Shown one piece after another: positions 11,208-19,890 of a DNA stretch of 64,000 bases. The notes beneath the pieces were generated by a model that saw only the letters and a list, made by a program, of their open reading frames with translations, was not told the DNA's origin and made no database searches. How positions within the stretch are numbered: position 1 is the first letter of the stretch; every line of letters begins with the position of its first letter. Source of the DNA: Massilia sp. 9I (GTDB taxonomy: Bacteria > Pseudomonadota > Gammaproteobacteria > Burkholderiales > Burkholderiaceae_D); assembly GCF_902506415.1 (NCBI RefSeq), contig NZ_LR733275.1, forward strand, positions 1,648,448-1,712,447. Direction: 5' to 3'. A program made the translations under genes and the position numbers.

Positions 11208-11717
11208 TCAGGCGACGTCTTGCGCGGTGCCGGCAACGTTGCCGGCGATATCCCAGGCAAACGGCTTGACCGCTTCGAGGCTGCCTTCCGACTTCTGCGG
11301 CTTGTAGCCGAAGGTGACCTTGGCGAAGTTCAGCGTCACGTTCTCGGTCAGGCGGTCTTCACCGCCGCTGCCACCGGTCGAGAGCGAGGTCACGAGGACT
11401 TCTTCCATGATGATGTGCATGTAATCCTGCTGCCCTTCCCCGGACTTGCGCACCAGCAGCTGCACTTTCGGGATGTGCGTGCCTTTGGCCAGGGCGGTCA
11501 TGATCGCGTTGGTCGACGCGTCGACATACTTCGTGAAGCTCACGTCCTGGAAGTTGGCCTTGCCGGCGCCGCCGCCGCCGCCCATGTGGGTGGTGCCGGA
11601 CTGCGACATGCCCCAGCTCCAGGCCAGGACGTCGATGTCGCCCTTCGCGCCGCGCACGGAGTCGGCCGATTCGCCCTTGATGTTGTCGCCCATGTTGATG
11701 AACATATCTAATGCCAT
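11208..11717 (-). CDS. hcp: T6SS tube protein Hcp (TssD)
   Basis: 169 aa, typical Hcp length. It opens MALDMFINMGDNIKGESAD and contains IDVLAWSWGMSQSGTTHMG, FTKYVDASTNAIMTALAKG and the C-terminal VTLNFAKVTFGYKPQ, all hallmarks of the family. It forms hexameric rings that stack into the secreted tube. A strong ribosome site (GGGAGAG) precedes the ATG. It is separated from tssC by a 117-nt gap with a stable hairpin, which may help set the much higher Hcp level needed relative to the other components. Confidence 0.97.
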   Translation of the reverse strand: MALDMFINMGDNIKGESADSVRGAKGDIDVLAWSWGMSQSGTTHMGGGGGAGKANFQDVSFTKYVDASTNAIMTALAKGTHIPKVQLLVRKSGEGQQDYMHIIMEEVLVTSLSTGGSGGEDRLTENVTLNFAKVTFGYKPQKSEGSLEAVKPFAWDIAGNVAGTAQDVA

Positions 11718-11762
11718 TGCATCTCTCCCTAGTTTGCCGGATGTACCGGCGATGTGAGTGAA

Positions 11763-11782
11763 CGGGCAAGGAGGCTTGCCCG
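11763..11782 (-). other. Intercistronic hairpin between tssC and hcp
   Basis: A perfect 8-bp stem (CGGGCAAG / CTTGCCCG) with a 4-nt loop GAGG lies in the 117-nt gap between tssC and hcp. There is no T-run on the minus strand after it, so it is unlikely to be a full terminator. A 3' stabiliser, RNase processing site or partial attenuator is more likely. Confidence 0.45.
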
Positions 11783-11834
11783 CGCGTTGCTACATGAACC
11801 GATGAACTTTAACCGCTGAATCTGAACCGATTAC

Positions 11835-13322
11835 TCAGCCCTTGGCCGAGGGCAGCTTCGACACCAGGCGCAGGGACACCGTCAGGCCTTCCAGCTGGTA
11901 GTGCGGACGCAGGAAGAACTTGGAGCTGTAGTAGCCCGGATTGCCTTCGACTTCCTCGACCACCACCTCGGCGGCGGCCAGCGGCTTGCGGGCCTTGGTG
12001 CTTTCGCTCGAGTTGCCCGGGTCGCCGTCGACGTACTTGATGATCCACGACTGCAGCCAGCGCTGCATGTCGGCGCGCTCCTTGAAGGAGCCGACCTTGT
12101 CGCGCACGATGCACTTCAGGTAGTGGGCGAAGCGGCAGGTCGCGAACAGGTAAGGCAGGCGCGCGGCCAGGTTGGCGTTGGCGGTGGCGTCCGGATCGTC
12201 GTACTCGGCCGGCTTGTGCATCGACTGGGCGCCGATGAAGGCGGCGAAGTCGGTGTTCTTCTTGTGCACCAGCGGCATGAAGCCGTTGGCCGCCAGTTCC
12301 GCTTCGCGCCGGTCGGAGATCGCGATCTCGGTCGGGCACTGCATCGCCACGCCGCCGTCGTCGGTCGGGAAGGCATGCACAGGCAGGCCTTCGACCGCGC
12401 CGCCGGACTCGACGCCGCGGATGCGCGAGCACCAGCCGTATTCCTTGAACGAGCGGTTGATGTTCACCGCCATCGCGTAGGCCGCGTTGGCCCAGGCGTA
12501 GTTCTTCGAGCCCGGGGCGCTGGTGTCTTCCTCGAAATCGAAGGCTTCCACCGGGTCGGTCTTGGCGCCGTAGGGCTGGCGCGCCAGGAAGCGCGGCATG
12601 GCCAGGCCGACGTAGCGCGAATCCTCGGACTCGCGGAAGGAACGCCAGGCGGCGTGCTCGGGAGTCTGGAAGATCTTGGTCAGGTCGCGCGGGTTGGCCA
12701 GCTCGTTCCAGGACTCCATCAGCATGACGGAGGGCGCGGCGCCGGCGATCAGCGGAGCGTGGGCGGCGGCCGAGATCTTGGCCATCGAGGTCAGGAGCTC
12801 GACGTCCGGGGCGCTATTGTCGAAGTAGTAGTCGGCCACGATCGAACCGAAGGGCTCGCCGCCGAACTGGCCATACTCTTCCTCGTACATCTTCTTGAAC
12901 AGCGGGCTCTGGTCCCAGGCCGTGCCCTTGAACTTCTTGAGCGACTTGGCCATGTCGTTCTTCGAGATGTTCATCACGCGGATCTTGAGCATCTCGTCGG
13001 TTTCGGTGTTGTTCACCAGGTAGTGCAGGCCGCGCCATGCGCCTTCCAGCTTCTGGAATTCCTCGGCGTGCATGATCAGGTTGATCTGCTCGGTAAGCTT
13101 CTGGTCGAGCGCCGCGATCAGGCTCTGGATCGTGGCCAGCACGTCCCCCGAGACCAGGTTGGCGCCGGCGAGGGCCTGCTCGGCCAGGGTGCGCACCGCG
13201 ACTTCGACCGATTCCTTGGCCTTGTCGGATTGCGGCTTGAATTCCTTTTGCAGCAGGGCGCCGAAGTCGCTCATCTCGAGCGTGCCGGACTCCTGCTGTA
13301 CATCGGCGAGTGCTTCAGACAT
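11835..13322 (-). CDS. tssC: T6SS sheath large subunit TssC (VipB)
   Basis: 495 aa starting MSEALADVQQESGTLEMSDF, with AAGGAG ahead of the ATG. The protein carries family-wide segments such as LEGAWRGLHYLVNNTETDEM, EYGQFGGEPFGSIVADYYF, FMPLVHKKNTDFAAFIGAQS and CRFAHYLKCIVRDKVGSF. It pairs with TssB to make the contractile sheath. The length is normal and no residues of the core appear lost. It lies 10 nt after tssB. Confidence 0.97.
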   Translation of the reverse strand: MSEALADVQQESGTLEMSDFGALLQKEFKPQSDKAKESVEVAVRTLAEQALAGANLVSGDVLATIQSLIAALDQKLTEQINLIMHAEEFQKLEGAWRGLHYLVNNTETDEMLKIRVMNISKNDMAKSLKKFKGTAWDQSPLFKKMYEEEYGQFGGEPFGSIVADYYFDNSAPDVELLTSMAKISAAAHAPLIAGAAPSVMLMESWNELANPRDLTKIFQTPEHAAWRSFRESEDSRYVGLAMPRFLARQPYGAKTDPVEAFDFEEDTSAPGSKNYAWANAAYAMAVNINRSFKEYGWCSRIRGVESGGAVEGLPVHAFPTDDGGVAMQCPTEIAISDRREAELAANGFMPLVHKKNTDFAAFIGAQSMHKPAEYDDPDATANANLAARLPYLFATCRFAHYLKCIVRDKVGSFKERADMQRWLQSWIIKYVDGDPGNSSESTKARKPLAAAEVVVEEVEGNPGYYSSKFFLRPHYQLEGLTVSLRLVSKLPSAKG

Positions 13323-13332
13323 CGTGTTCTCC

Positions 13333-13857
13333 TTATTGGGCAGTGGCGTCGGCAGATGCGTCGGCAGGCTTCGGCGCCGAGGTCAGCGCCTGCATCAGGG
13401 TCGGTTCGGCCAGCAGCTTGCCGATCAGTTCCTCGGCGCCGGTCTTGCCGTCCATGTAGGTCATCAGGTTGGCCAGCTGGCCGCGTGCTTCCAGCAGCTT
13501 GCGCAGCGGCTCGACCTTGCGGGCGATCGCGGCCGGCGTGAAGTCGTCCATGCTCTCGAAGGTCAGGTCGACCGCCAGGTTGCCTTCGCCGGTCAGGGTG
13601 TTCGGCACCTGCACCGCGACGCGCGGCTTCATGGCCTTGAGGCGCTCGTCGAAGTTGTCGACGTCGATGTCGAGGAACTTGCGGTCGGCGACCGGCGCCA
13701 GCGGCTCGGCCGGCTGGCCGGACAGGTCCGACAGCACGCCCATCACGAACGGCAGCTGGACCTTCTTCTCGGCGCCATACACCTCGACGTCGTACTCGAT
13801 CTGCACACGCGGCGCACGATTGCGCGCGATGAACTTCTGGCTACTCTCTTTGCCCAC
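13333..13857 (-). CDS. tssB: T6SS sheath small subunit TssB (VipA)
   Basis: 174 aa with a GTG start preceded by AAGGAG. Conserved elements are RVQIEYDVEVYGAEKKVQLP, FVMGVLSDLSG, RKFLDIDVDNFDERLKAMKP and LTFESMDDFTPAAIARKVEP. The C-terminal helix (TGAEELIGKLLAEP) is the one that interlocks with TssC. It lies between tssA and tssC with short gaps and is the partner of the downstream tssC in the contractile sheath. Confidence 0.96.
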   Translation of the reverse strand: MGKESSQKFIARNRAPRVQIEYDVEVYGAEKKVQLPFVMGVLSDLSGQPAEPLAPVADRKFLDIDVDNFDERLKAMKPRVAVQVPNTLTGEGNLAVDLTFESMDDFTPAAIARKVEPLRKLLEARGQLANLMTYMDGKTGAEELIGKLLAEPTLMQALTSAPKPADASADATAQ

Positions 13858-13934
13858 GATTGACTCCTTCAGGATTGGACTACACGGCTTTTGCCTGGAC
13901 GGCTGCTCGCGATGCCGGTGATGCGGCCTGGGTC

Positions 13935-14981
13935 TCAGGCCGCTTCCGGACCGCGAAGGATCTTCAGCTGGTTGACGCTCTCGGGCGCCAGTTCTTCCAT
14001 GATTTCAAAGAAGCTCTTCGGTGCCAGCCGCTTGGCGCGCTCGAGCAGCATCGGCACGGGGCTGGAAGGTTCGTTGCGCTGGTAGTAGGCCAGGATCTTG
14101 TCGAGCATGCGCACCACGTCGGCGCGGCTGTTGATCTCGCCGCTGATGGCGGCGGGCGCCGCGGCGGGCACGCCGGCGGAAGGCGCGGCGGTGCTGTCTT
14201 CCTGGGCGAGGGTGTCGGGCATGGCCTCGTTCTCCTCCGTCTGCGGCAGGTGGGGAGCCAGCGTGTCGCGCATGCGGCGCAGCTGGCGTTTCAGGATGCC
14301 CATGTCGAGCGCATTGGCGGCGCCGACCTGGCGCACCAGCGCGGCTTCGAGGGCGGCGGCGCTGTCGTGCGCCTGGCTGACCGCGGCTGTCGCTTCCAGC
14401 ATGGCTTCGGGCCGCACGTCGCGCAGCGCGGCGTCGATGCTGGACTGGGCAATCGCGGCCTGGCCCGCCGGCGGCGGGGTCTCGCCCGACGACACTTCGA
14501 GCACGCGCACCGACAGCGGACCGAGGTTGGGCAGCTGGATGAAGGCGGTCTCCTTCAGCTCGCGGAGGATCGAGGAAGCGTCCAGCAGGGTGGCCAGGGA
14601 ATTGATGCGCAGGGTCGGATCGTTGTCGTCATCCGGGTCCAGCTGCGGGTGCACGCTGTCCCAGCGCTCGTCGACCAGGCGCTCGACCAGCTTCAGGCCG
14701 TCGGCAAAACCGGGGATCGCGTGCAGGGCCAGCAGGCTGCGCACCAGCAGCATGGCCACGCGCAGGTCGCGCGAACGGCCGAGCAGCTCGAAGGCCTGCT
14801 TCTTGACCAGCTTCCATTCCGGAGGAACGGCTGGAACGATGGTGGCGCCGTACTGGACTTCGGGCTTGCCGAGAGCGTTCTGCTCAAGCTCCAGGAACAG
14901 CGGGTCGTACTCGAGGTTCGGACCGCATGGCATGCCCGCTTCCACTTCCTGGAGCAGGACATCGACGTCGACAATACTCAT
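13935..14981 (-). CDS. tssA: T6SS protein TssA (ImpA N-terminal type)
   Basis: 348 aa from the ATG (MSIVDVDVLLQEVEAGMPCG); a GTG 39 nt upstream could add 13 residues, and neither start has a strong ribosome site. The ImpA_N domain is clear: CGPNLEYDPLFLELEQ, PEWKLVKKQAFELLGRSRDL and RVAMLLVRSLLALHAIPGFADG. The C-terminal part has the short TssA tail with SRADVVRMLDKILAYYQRNE and SSPVPMLLERAKRLAPKSFF, as in TssA proteins that cap the growing tube/sheath. It is the first gene of the visible T6SS operon, next to the probable promoter region. Confidence 0.94.
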   Translation of the reverse strand: MSIVDVDVLLQEVEAGMPCGPNLEYDPLFLELEQNALGKPEVQYGATIVPAVPPEWKLVKKQAFELLGRSRDLRVAMLLVRSLLALHAIPGFADGLKLVERLVDERWDSVHPQLDPDDDNDPTLRINSLATLLDASSILRELKETAFIQLPNLGPLSVRVLEVSSGETPPPAGQAAIAQSSIDAALRDVRPEAMLEATAAVSQAHDSAAALEAALVRQVGAANALDMGILKRQLRRMRDTLAPHLPQTEENEAMPDTLAQEDSTAAPSAGVPAAAPAAISGEINSRADVVRMLDKILAYYQRNEPSSPVPMLLERAKRLAPKSFFEIMEELAPESVNQLKILRGPEAA

Positions 14982-15250
14982 GATTGCGCGTGGTTCGTTT
15001 TGGATCACCAACGGCGTCACGGTGAAGGTTTCCCCCCGCGTGCGCCATCGTGTTTGTTGTTATGGGTAAGCGAGACTTACTCGTTTTCCGAGTGAGTTTT
15101 ACTCTTGTTTTTGCGCACTATACGCCACCTAGCGGCCTCAAGGTTAGTGAAAAAAGATAATTTTTTTTTATCTAAATCAAATCAAAGGCATTGACTTTTT
15201 CACTTGGAAAGTCTACCCATCGTCCATAATGTTATGAAATTTATAGTAAT
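14982..15250 (-). promoter_or_regulatory. Leader and probable promoter region of the T6SS operon
   Basis: AT-rich non-coding stretch between tssA and the convergently placed end of the GH2 gene. On the minus strand a TATAGT hexamer (15117-15122) could be a -10, but no good -35 is found at 16-18 nt. The same spot also reads TGGCGTATAGTGCGCA, which has GG and GC exactly 12 nt apart, as in -24/-12 promoters, though the TT before GC is missing. The leader has inverted repeat ACTCG/CGAGT around 15080-15095, and an AGATAA/TTATCT pair separated by a T-run near 15155-15175. No gene was found in the stretch. Confidence 0.35.
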
Positions 15251-15292
15251 AAACGACAAGGCGCGCGACACCGTACAGCGTCGCGCGCCTTG
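15251..15292 (-). terminator. Rho-independent terminator after the GH2 gene
   Basis: A perfect 13-bp stem (15257-15269 with 15280-15292, arm GTCGCGCGCCTTG) and a 10-nt loop. On the minus strand it is followed by TCGTTTATTAC, a weak U-rich tract. It lies 21 nt past the stop codon of the glycosidase gene and separates it from the T6SS promoter region. Confidence 0.8.
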
Positions 15293-15313
15293 CCTGGAAA
15301 CCGCTTTGTTCGC

Positions 15314-17203
15314 TTAGTTTTCGTAGCGCCGCTGCACCTCGTCGTAGTGTTTTTTCAGGGTCCAGAAGGCCTGCTTTTTCTTGCCGTCGTCCGAGATCAG
15401 ACCCTTGCGGTTCCAGAAGTCCTGGAAGTAGGGATGCTGGCGCCGCGGCGAGCGGAAATCGGCCAGCACCCAGGGCGTCATCCCGCGCAGGCCCGGGATC
15501 CCGGCCAGCATCCGGAACTGGTTCTGGTACAGGCGGTCCTGGTATTCCTCGCTCCAGCGCGTGTCGGCATCGGCGTGGTAGCCGCCCAGCGCATCGGCGC
15601 CGAACTCGGTGATCACCACTGGCTTGTCGAGGCGGATGTCGAAGCGGAAGTCGAGCATCTCGGCATTGCTGGCCCAGTACCAGCCGGCGTATTCGTTGAA
15701 GCTGGCGAGGTCGATCTCGCTGGCCAAGGGATCGTTGATGGTGATGTCGCGGCCCGTGCGGTGGATCTCGAGCGCGGCCGCCACCAGGCGGGTGTCGTCG
15801 AGGGCGCGCGCGGTGCGCACCAGGCTGCCCATGAAGGCATTGCGCGGCGCGCTGATCGGGGTCTCGTTCCCGACCGACCACACCACCACGCTGGCGCGGT
15901 TCTTGTCGCGCACGATCATGTCGGTCAGCTGGGTCCCGGCGTTCGCCAATGTGGCCGGGTTGGTCCACGAGATGGTCCAGTAGACCGGCACTTCGGCCCA
16001 CACCATCAGGCCCATCTCGTCGGCCAGGCGGGTCATCTCCTCGCTGTGTGGATAGTGGGCCAGGCGGACGAAATTGCAGTTCAGTTCCTTGGCCCACTGC
16101 AGCAGCATGCGCATGTCGCCCTGGCCGCGCAGGCGTCCTGGAATCAGGGGGTTTTCCTCATGCAGCGAGATCCCGCGCAGGAACACCGGCTTGCCGTTCA
16201 GGAGGATGTCCTGGCCGCGCGTCTCGATGGTGCGAAAGCCGATGCGGTCGACCACCCTGTCTTCGCCAGCCATGAGTTCGACCGTGTACAGCCGGGGCTT
16301 CTCGGGCGACCAGTAGTCGAGCTTCTTGACCGGGAGCTTGATCGCGGCGCGGCCGTTCGCATCGAGCCGCACGCTGGCCTTGATGCCCGCTTCGGGGATC
16401 GCCACGGTCACCTGCTGCGCCTTGCCGCTACCGGCCATCTGCACGAAGCCTTCGATGTGGCGTGCATCGCCTTTCGCCAGCTGCAGCTTGTAGTCGGCGA
16501 TGTAGGTGGCCGGCATCTCGGCCAGCAGCACGTCGCGCGTGATGCCGCCGTAGTTCCACCAGTCGGTGTTCACGGTCGGGATCTCGTCCTGGCGGCGCGT
16601 GTTGTCGGCCTTGACCACGACCACGTTGCGGCCCTTGGCCAGCTTGCCGCTGACGTCGAACTGGAAGGGTGTGAAGCCGCCCTTGTGCATGCCGAGCTTC
16701 TTGCCGTTCAGGTAGACGTGGGCTTCGTAGTTGACGGCGCCGAAATACAGCACATAGTGGCGGCCCGGTTTCGGGTCGGCCTCGAACACCTGGCGCAGCC
16801 ACACGGTCCCCTCGTACAGCTGCAGCTTCTCGGCCTGCGAATTCCAGTCGCCCGGAATCTTCATGGTCGGGGCGCGCTCGAAGTCGTACTCGACCCAATC
16901 GCCCTTGTCCTTCGGCTTGCGGTCGTCGTAGAAGCCGCCCTTGCCGCTTTTGGACGCGTCGAAGGCCTGGCGGCGATAATCGTAGTAGCCGTTCTCGTAG
17001 GGGTCGATGATGTAGCTCCAGCGGCCGTTCAGGCTCAGGTGGCTGCGGCCATACACGTTCTGCAGCGGCGCCATCAGGGCGCTGTCGCGCGCCGCGGTGG
17101 CAGGCTGGCCGGCCAGCTGCACGTCGACCACCTGCGGCGGGTCGGCCGCCAGGGCCGGGCAGTGAAGCACGCAGGCGAGTAGCGCTGCGACCAGATGTCT
17201 CAT
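15314..17203 (-). CDS. Exported glycoside hydrolase family 2 (beta-glucuronidase/beta-galactosidase type)
   Basis: 629 aa with a signal peptide (MRHLVAALLACVLHCPALAA). The start has AAGGAG upstream. The GH2 sugar-binding domain (about 45-230, with MKIPGDWNSQ, EGTVWLRQVF and HVYLNGKKLG) is followed by the immunoglobulin-like domain and the TIM barrel (from about 330). The catalytic acid/base is Glu447 in VVVWSVGNETP and the nucleophile is Glu533 in VVITEFGADALGGYH. The second motif is more like beta-glucuronidases than LacZ. The substrate cannot be fixed from sequence; a periplasmic or secreted exo-glycosidase acting on plant or uronic-acid-containing oligosaccharides is likely. It is monocistronic, with its own terminator. 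Confidence 0.9.
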   Translation of the reverse strand: MRHLVAALLACVLHCPALAADPPQVVDVQLAGQPATAARDSALMAPLQNVYGRSHLSLNGRWSYIIDPYENGYYDYRRQAFDASKSGKGGFYDDRKPKDKGDWVEYDFERAPTMKIPGDWNSQAEKLQLYEGTVWLRQVFEADPKPGRHYVLYFGAVNYEAHVYLNGKKLGMHKGGFTPFQFDVSGKLAKGRNVVVVKADNTRRQDEIPTVNTDWWNYGGITRDVLLAEMPATYIADYKLQLAKGDARHIEGFVQMAGSGKAQQVTVAIPEAGIKASVRLDANGRAAIKLPVKKLDYWSPEKPRLYTVELMAGEDRVVDRIGFRTIETRGQDILLNGKPVFLRGISLHEENPLIPGRLRGQGDMRMLLQWAKELNCNFVRLAHYPHSEEMTRLADEMGLMVWAEVPVYWTISWTNPATLANAGTQLTDMIVRDKNRASVVVWSVGNETPISAPRNAFMGSLVRTARALDDTRLVAAALEIHRTGRDITINDPLASEIDLASFNEYAGWYWASNAEMLDFRFDIRLDKPVVITEFGADALGGYHADADTRWSEEYQDRLYQNQFRMLAGIPGLRGMTPWVLADFRSPRRQHPYFQDFWNRKGLISDDGKKKQAFWTLKKHYDEVQRRYEN

Positions 17204-17292
17204 CCTCTTTTCTCCTTCGGTTTTGGGAAGGTTTCCAGTTCCGTCTCGACGATGGTATCGGCAATGGATGAGCAGGTAAAGCGCAGTTCGCC

Positions 17293-18765
17293 TCAGGCCG
17301 CAAAGGCCTGCGCCAGTTGCGCGACGCCGGCGCGGATCTCCGCCGGCGTGAAGGCCGAGAAGCCGAGCAGCATCCCGGGACGCACCGCGCAATCCGGCCC
17401 GGCCTGCGGATGCGTGAAGTAGGAAAGCGGCCGCACATCCACGCCCGCGGCGGTGGCGCGCGCCACCGCATCGGCTTCGGCCAGGGGCCCCGTCAGATGG
17501 ACGCAGACATCGAGTCCTGCATCCGTCGGGCCGCAGGCCAGCATGCCGCCCAGCTGCCGGTCGAGCGACGCCAGCATCGTCGCGCGCCGCTCCGCATACG
17601 CCTCGCGGGTACGCCGGATGTGGCGCGCAAAATGGCCCTGCCGGATGAAGTCGGCCAGCACCGCCTGCGGCACGATCGGGCTGTGGCGGTCGACCACCGC
17701 CTTGGCCTGTGCCAGCGCTTCGGCCAGCGCCGGCGGCGCCACCACATAGCCCAGGCGCAGGCCGGGGAACAGCACCTTCGAGAAGGTGCCGACGTAGATC
17801 ACGCAGCCGGCGCGGTCCAGGCTTTGCAGCGAAGCGAGCGGCGGACCGGTGTAGCGGTACTCGCTGTCGTAGTCGTCCTCGACGATCCAGGCGCGCTGCA
17901 CTTCGGCCCAGCGCAGCAGCTCGAGGCGGCGGGCCAGGCTCATGGTCACGCCCAGCGGCAGCTGGTGCGAGGGCGTGGCGAAGACCATGGCGGCATCCGG
18001 GAAACGGTCGGCGGCATAAGCCACGTCCATGCCCTCGGCATCCACCGGCACCAGGCAGATGCGCGCGCCCGCCACCTCGAAGGGTGCGGCGGCGCCCTGG
18101 TAGCCGGGCGACTCCAGCCACACGCCCTCGCCCGGCGCCAACAGCAGCTGGGCCAGCAGGTACAGGGCCTGCTGCGAACCGGTGGTGACGATGATCTGGT
18201 CCGGCGTGCAGCGCACCCCGCGCGAAGCGTTCAGGTAGGCGCACAGCAGTTCGCGCAGCTCGGGATGGCCGGCGCCGGCGCCGTAGCCGAGCGGCAGCGT
18301 GCGGCGGCGCCACTGCTGCGCTTCCAGCTTGCGCCAGGTCTCGAAGGGGAACAGGTCGAGGCCCGGCATGCTGGGCCGAAAGGCGCGGAGCAGCCCGTGG
18401 TGGTGGCGCACCCGCGCCATGCTCGAAGCCAGCGCCGCGCCCCGCTCCGGCAGCGGACGCATGGCGCCGCGCGCCAAATCCTCATCTCCCTGCGATGGCG
18501 CCGGCAGGGCGGCGTCCACGAAGGTGCCCTGCCCTACCCCGCCGCGCAGGTAGCCCTCGGCCGTCAGCTGTTCGTAGGCGGCCAGCACGGTCTGGCGCGA
18601 CACCTGCAGCTGCTGCGCCAGCTCGCGCGTGGCGGGCAGGCGCGCCCCCGGCCGCAGGCGGCCGTGCAGGATGGCTTCCTTTAGCCGCGCATACAGCTGG
18701 CGGAACAGGGGAATGGCGGCGGCGCGGTCGAGCGGCGCGGCGGCGATGAGTTCGTGGACGAGCAT
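17293..18765 (-). CDS. MocR/PdxR-type GntR regulator with aminotransferase domain
   Basis: 490 aa from MLVHELIAAAPLDRAAAIPL; an ATG 15 nt upstream is also possible. The N-terminal GntR winged helix (about 15-85) contains PLFRQLYARLKEAILHGRL and RQTVLAAYEQLTAEGYL. After a linker comes a fold-type I aminotransferase domain, with PDQIIVTTGSQQALYLLAQL, the ADRFPDAAMVFATPSHQLPL segment and the PLP lysine in YVGTFSKVLFPGLRLGYVV. Such proteins usually sense PLP or an amino-acid/PLP adduct. It is divergent from the osmC-paiB pair, which is its likely target. Two direct repeats GATTGGYAC in the shared region fit the direct-repeat operators known for this family. Confidence 0.9.
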   Translation of the reverse strand: MLVHELIAAAPLDRAAAIPLFRQLYARLKEAILHGRLRPGARLPATRELAQQLQVSRQTVLAAYEQLTAEGYLRGGVGQGTFVDAALPAPSQGDEDLARGAMRPLPERGAALASSMARVRHHHGLLRAFRPSMPGLDLFPFETWRKLEAQQWRRRTLPLGYGAGAGHPELRELLCAYLNASRGVRCTPDQIIVTTGSQQALYLLAQLLLAPGEGVWLESPGYQGAAAPFEVAGARICLVPVDAEGMDVAYAADRFPDAAMVFATPSHQLPLGVTMSLARRLELLRWAEVQRAWIVEDDYDSEYRYTGPPLASLQSLDRAGCVIYVGTFSKVLFPGLRLGYVVAPPALAEALAQAKAVVDRHSPIVPQAVLADFIRQGHFARHIRRTREAYAERRATMLASLDRQLGGMLACGPTDAGLDVCVHLTGPLAEADAVARATAAGVDVRPLSYFTHPQAGPDCAVRPGMLLGFSAFTPAEIRAGVAQLAQAFAA

Positions 18766-18827
18766 GATTGGTACGCCCATCTTCGCTCGGATTGGCACTT
18801 TGAGCAAGCCAAGGTGCTGGCTAAGAT
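18766..18827 (+). promoter_or_regulatory. Divergent regulatory region between the MocR gene and osmC-paiB
   Basis: Two direct repeats, GATTGGTAC (18766-18774) and GATTGGCAC (18790-18798), are spaced 24 bp start to start. A plus-strand promoter candidate TTGAGC (18800-18805), 16-nt spacer, TAAGAT (18822-18827) follows and would start RNA about 20 nt before the osmC ATG. Direct-repeat operators are typical for MocR proteins; the assignment is by inference. Confidence 0.4.
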
Positions 18828-18853
18828 GGCGGCATCACATCAACGGAGGAACG

Positions 18854-19318
18854 ATGAAGGAGTTCGAAGCACGGGTCGCCTGGCAGCGCGCTGGCCAGGC
18901 TTTCCTGGACGGGCGCTACAGCCGCGCCCACGATTGGGAATTCGACGGCGGCCTGCGCCTGCGCGCCTCGTCCTCGCCGCTGTCGGTACCGCTGCCGATG
19001 TCCGATGCCGCGGCCGTGGATCCGGAAGAAGCGCTGGTGGCGGCGGCCTCCAGCTGCCACATGCTGTTCTTCCTGTCGCTCGCGGCAAGCCAGGGTTTTA
19101 CGGTGGACAGCTACGAGGACCGCGCCGTAGGCGTGCTCGGCGCGGACGAGGATGGACGCGTGGCGATGAGCCGCATCGAGCTGCGCCCCGCGATCGTGTT
19201 CGCGGGCGAGCGCCAGCCGTCAAGCACCCAACTGGACGCCCTGCACCACGCCGCCCACGAGCGCTGCTACATCGCGAATTCGCTCAAGACCGCCGTCATC
19301 GTCATGGGGGCGCGCTGA
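18854..19318 (+). CDS. OsmC family protein
   Basis: 154 aa starting MKEFEARVAWQRAGQAFLDG with GGAGG 5 nt upstream. It has the OsmC fold signature: VDPEEALVAAASSCHMLFFL with the conserved Cys, and a second half with ELRPAIVFAG and ALHHAAHERCYIANSLK, which holds the second Cys. OsmC/Ohr proteins are thiol peroxidases that reduce organic hydroperoxides. The stop overlaps the paiB start by one base (TGATG), so the two are translationally coupled. It is divergent from a MocR regulator. Confidence 0.9.
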   Translation: MKEFEARVAWQRAGQAFLDGRYSRAHDWEFDGGLRLRASSSPLSVPLPMSDAAAVDPEEALVAAASSCHMLFFLSLAASQGFTVDSYEDRAVGVLGADEDGRVAMSRIELRPAIVFAGERQPSSTQLDALHHAAHERCYIANSLKTAVIVMGAR

Positions 19319-19854
19319 TGTACCTGCCGACCCGCCACCGCCAGCAGGACCCGCTGGCCATGCGCGCGCTGATCCGCGAGCACGCGCTGGGCATGCTCGT
19401 CACACACGACGGCGCCTTGCCGGACGCCGACCACCTTCCCTTCGAGTTCGCCGATGGTGGCGCGCAGGGACTCGGCATCCTGCGCGCCCACGTGGCGCGC
19501 GCCAACCCGCTGTGGCGCCGCGCCGGCCAGCAGGTGCTGGCGGTATTTCGCGGCCCCGCCGCCTACGTGCCGCCCGACCAGCAGGAAAAGCTCGCCACCG
19601 GCGGACGCGTAGTGCCGACCTGGGACTACCACGTGGTGCACGTGCACGGGCGCCTGCGCGCGATCGAGGAGCCGGGCTGGCTGCTCGACTTGCTGCACGG
19701 GCAAACGCAGCACCACGAGGCGGGGCTGGCGCATCCGTGGTCGGTGGCGGATGCGCCACCGGCCTATATCGACGGCATGCTCAAGGCGATCGTCGGCATC
19801 GAGATCGCGATCGAGCGCATCGAGGGCAAATGGAAAGGCGCCCCGACGGCTTGA
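19318..19854 (+). CDS. PaiB-family FMN-binding protein, short C-terminus
   Basis: 178 aa starting MYLPTRHRQQDPLAMRALIR. PaiB hallmarks are LPFEFADGGAQGLGILRAHV, ANPLWRRAGQQVLAVFRGPA, YVPPDQQEK and VPTWDYHVVHVHGRLRAIEE. Family members are split-barrel FMN-binding proteins, called negative regulators in Bacillus, and usually run to about 205-215 aa with a tail after IEGKWK. Here the protein stops four residues after EGKWKG, where a GC-rich hairpin overlaps the stop. It may therefore be a natural truncation of the C-terminal tail. It is translationally coupled to osmC. Confidence 0.85.
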   Translation: MYLPTRHRQQDPLAMRALIREHALGMLVTHDGALPDADHLPFEFADGGAQGLGILRAHVARANPLWRRAGQQVLAVFRGPAAYVPPDQQEKLATGGRVVPTWDYHVVHVHGRLRAIEEPGWLLDLLHGQTQHHEAGLAHPWSVADAPPAYIDGMLKAIVGIEIAIERIEGKWKGAPTA

Positions 19855-19869
19855 GCCGAACGGGGCGCC
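19837..19869. terminator. Hairpin overlapping the paiB stop, between convergent genes
   Basis: A 9-bp perfect stem GGCGCCCCG / CGGGGCGCC (19837-19845 and 19861-19869), with an inner CGGC/GCCG pair, encloses the TGA of paiB. There is no T-run on the plus side. It lies between convergent transcription units and may act as a bidirectional block. Confidence 0.5.
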
Positions 19870-19890
19870 CGCAGGGTGCGTGTGGCCCGT

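Noticed and set aside
15314..18313. A 999-codon frame joining the MocR region with the glycosidase
   Set aside because: The upstream part is a shadow of the MocR gene in another frame; the glycosidase has its own ATG, ribosome site and signal peptide at 17203.
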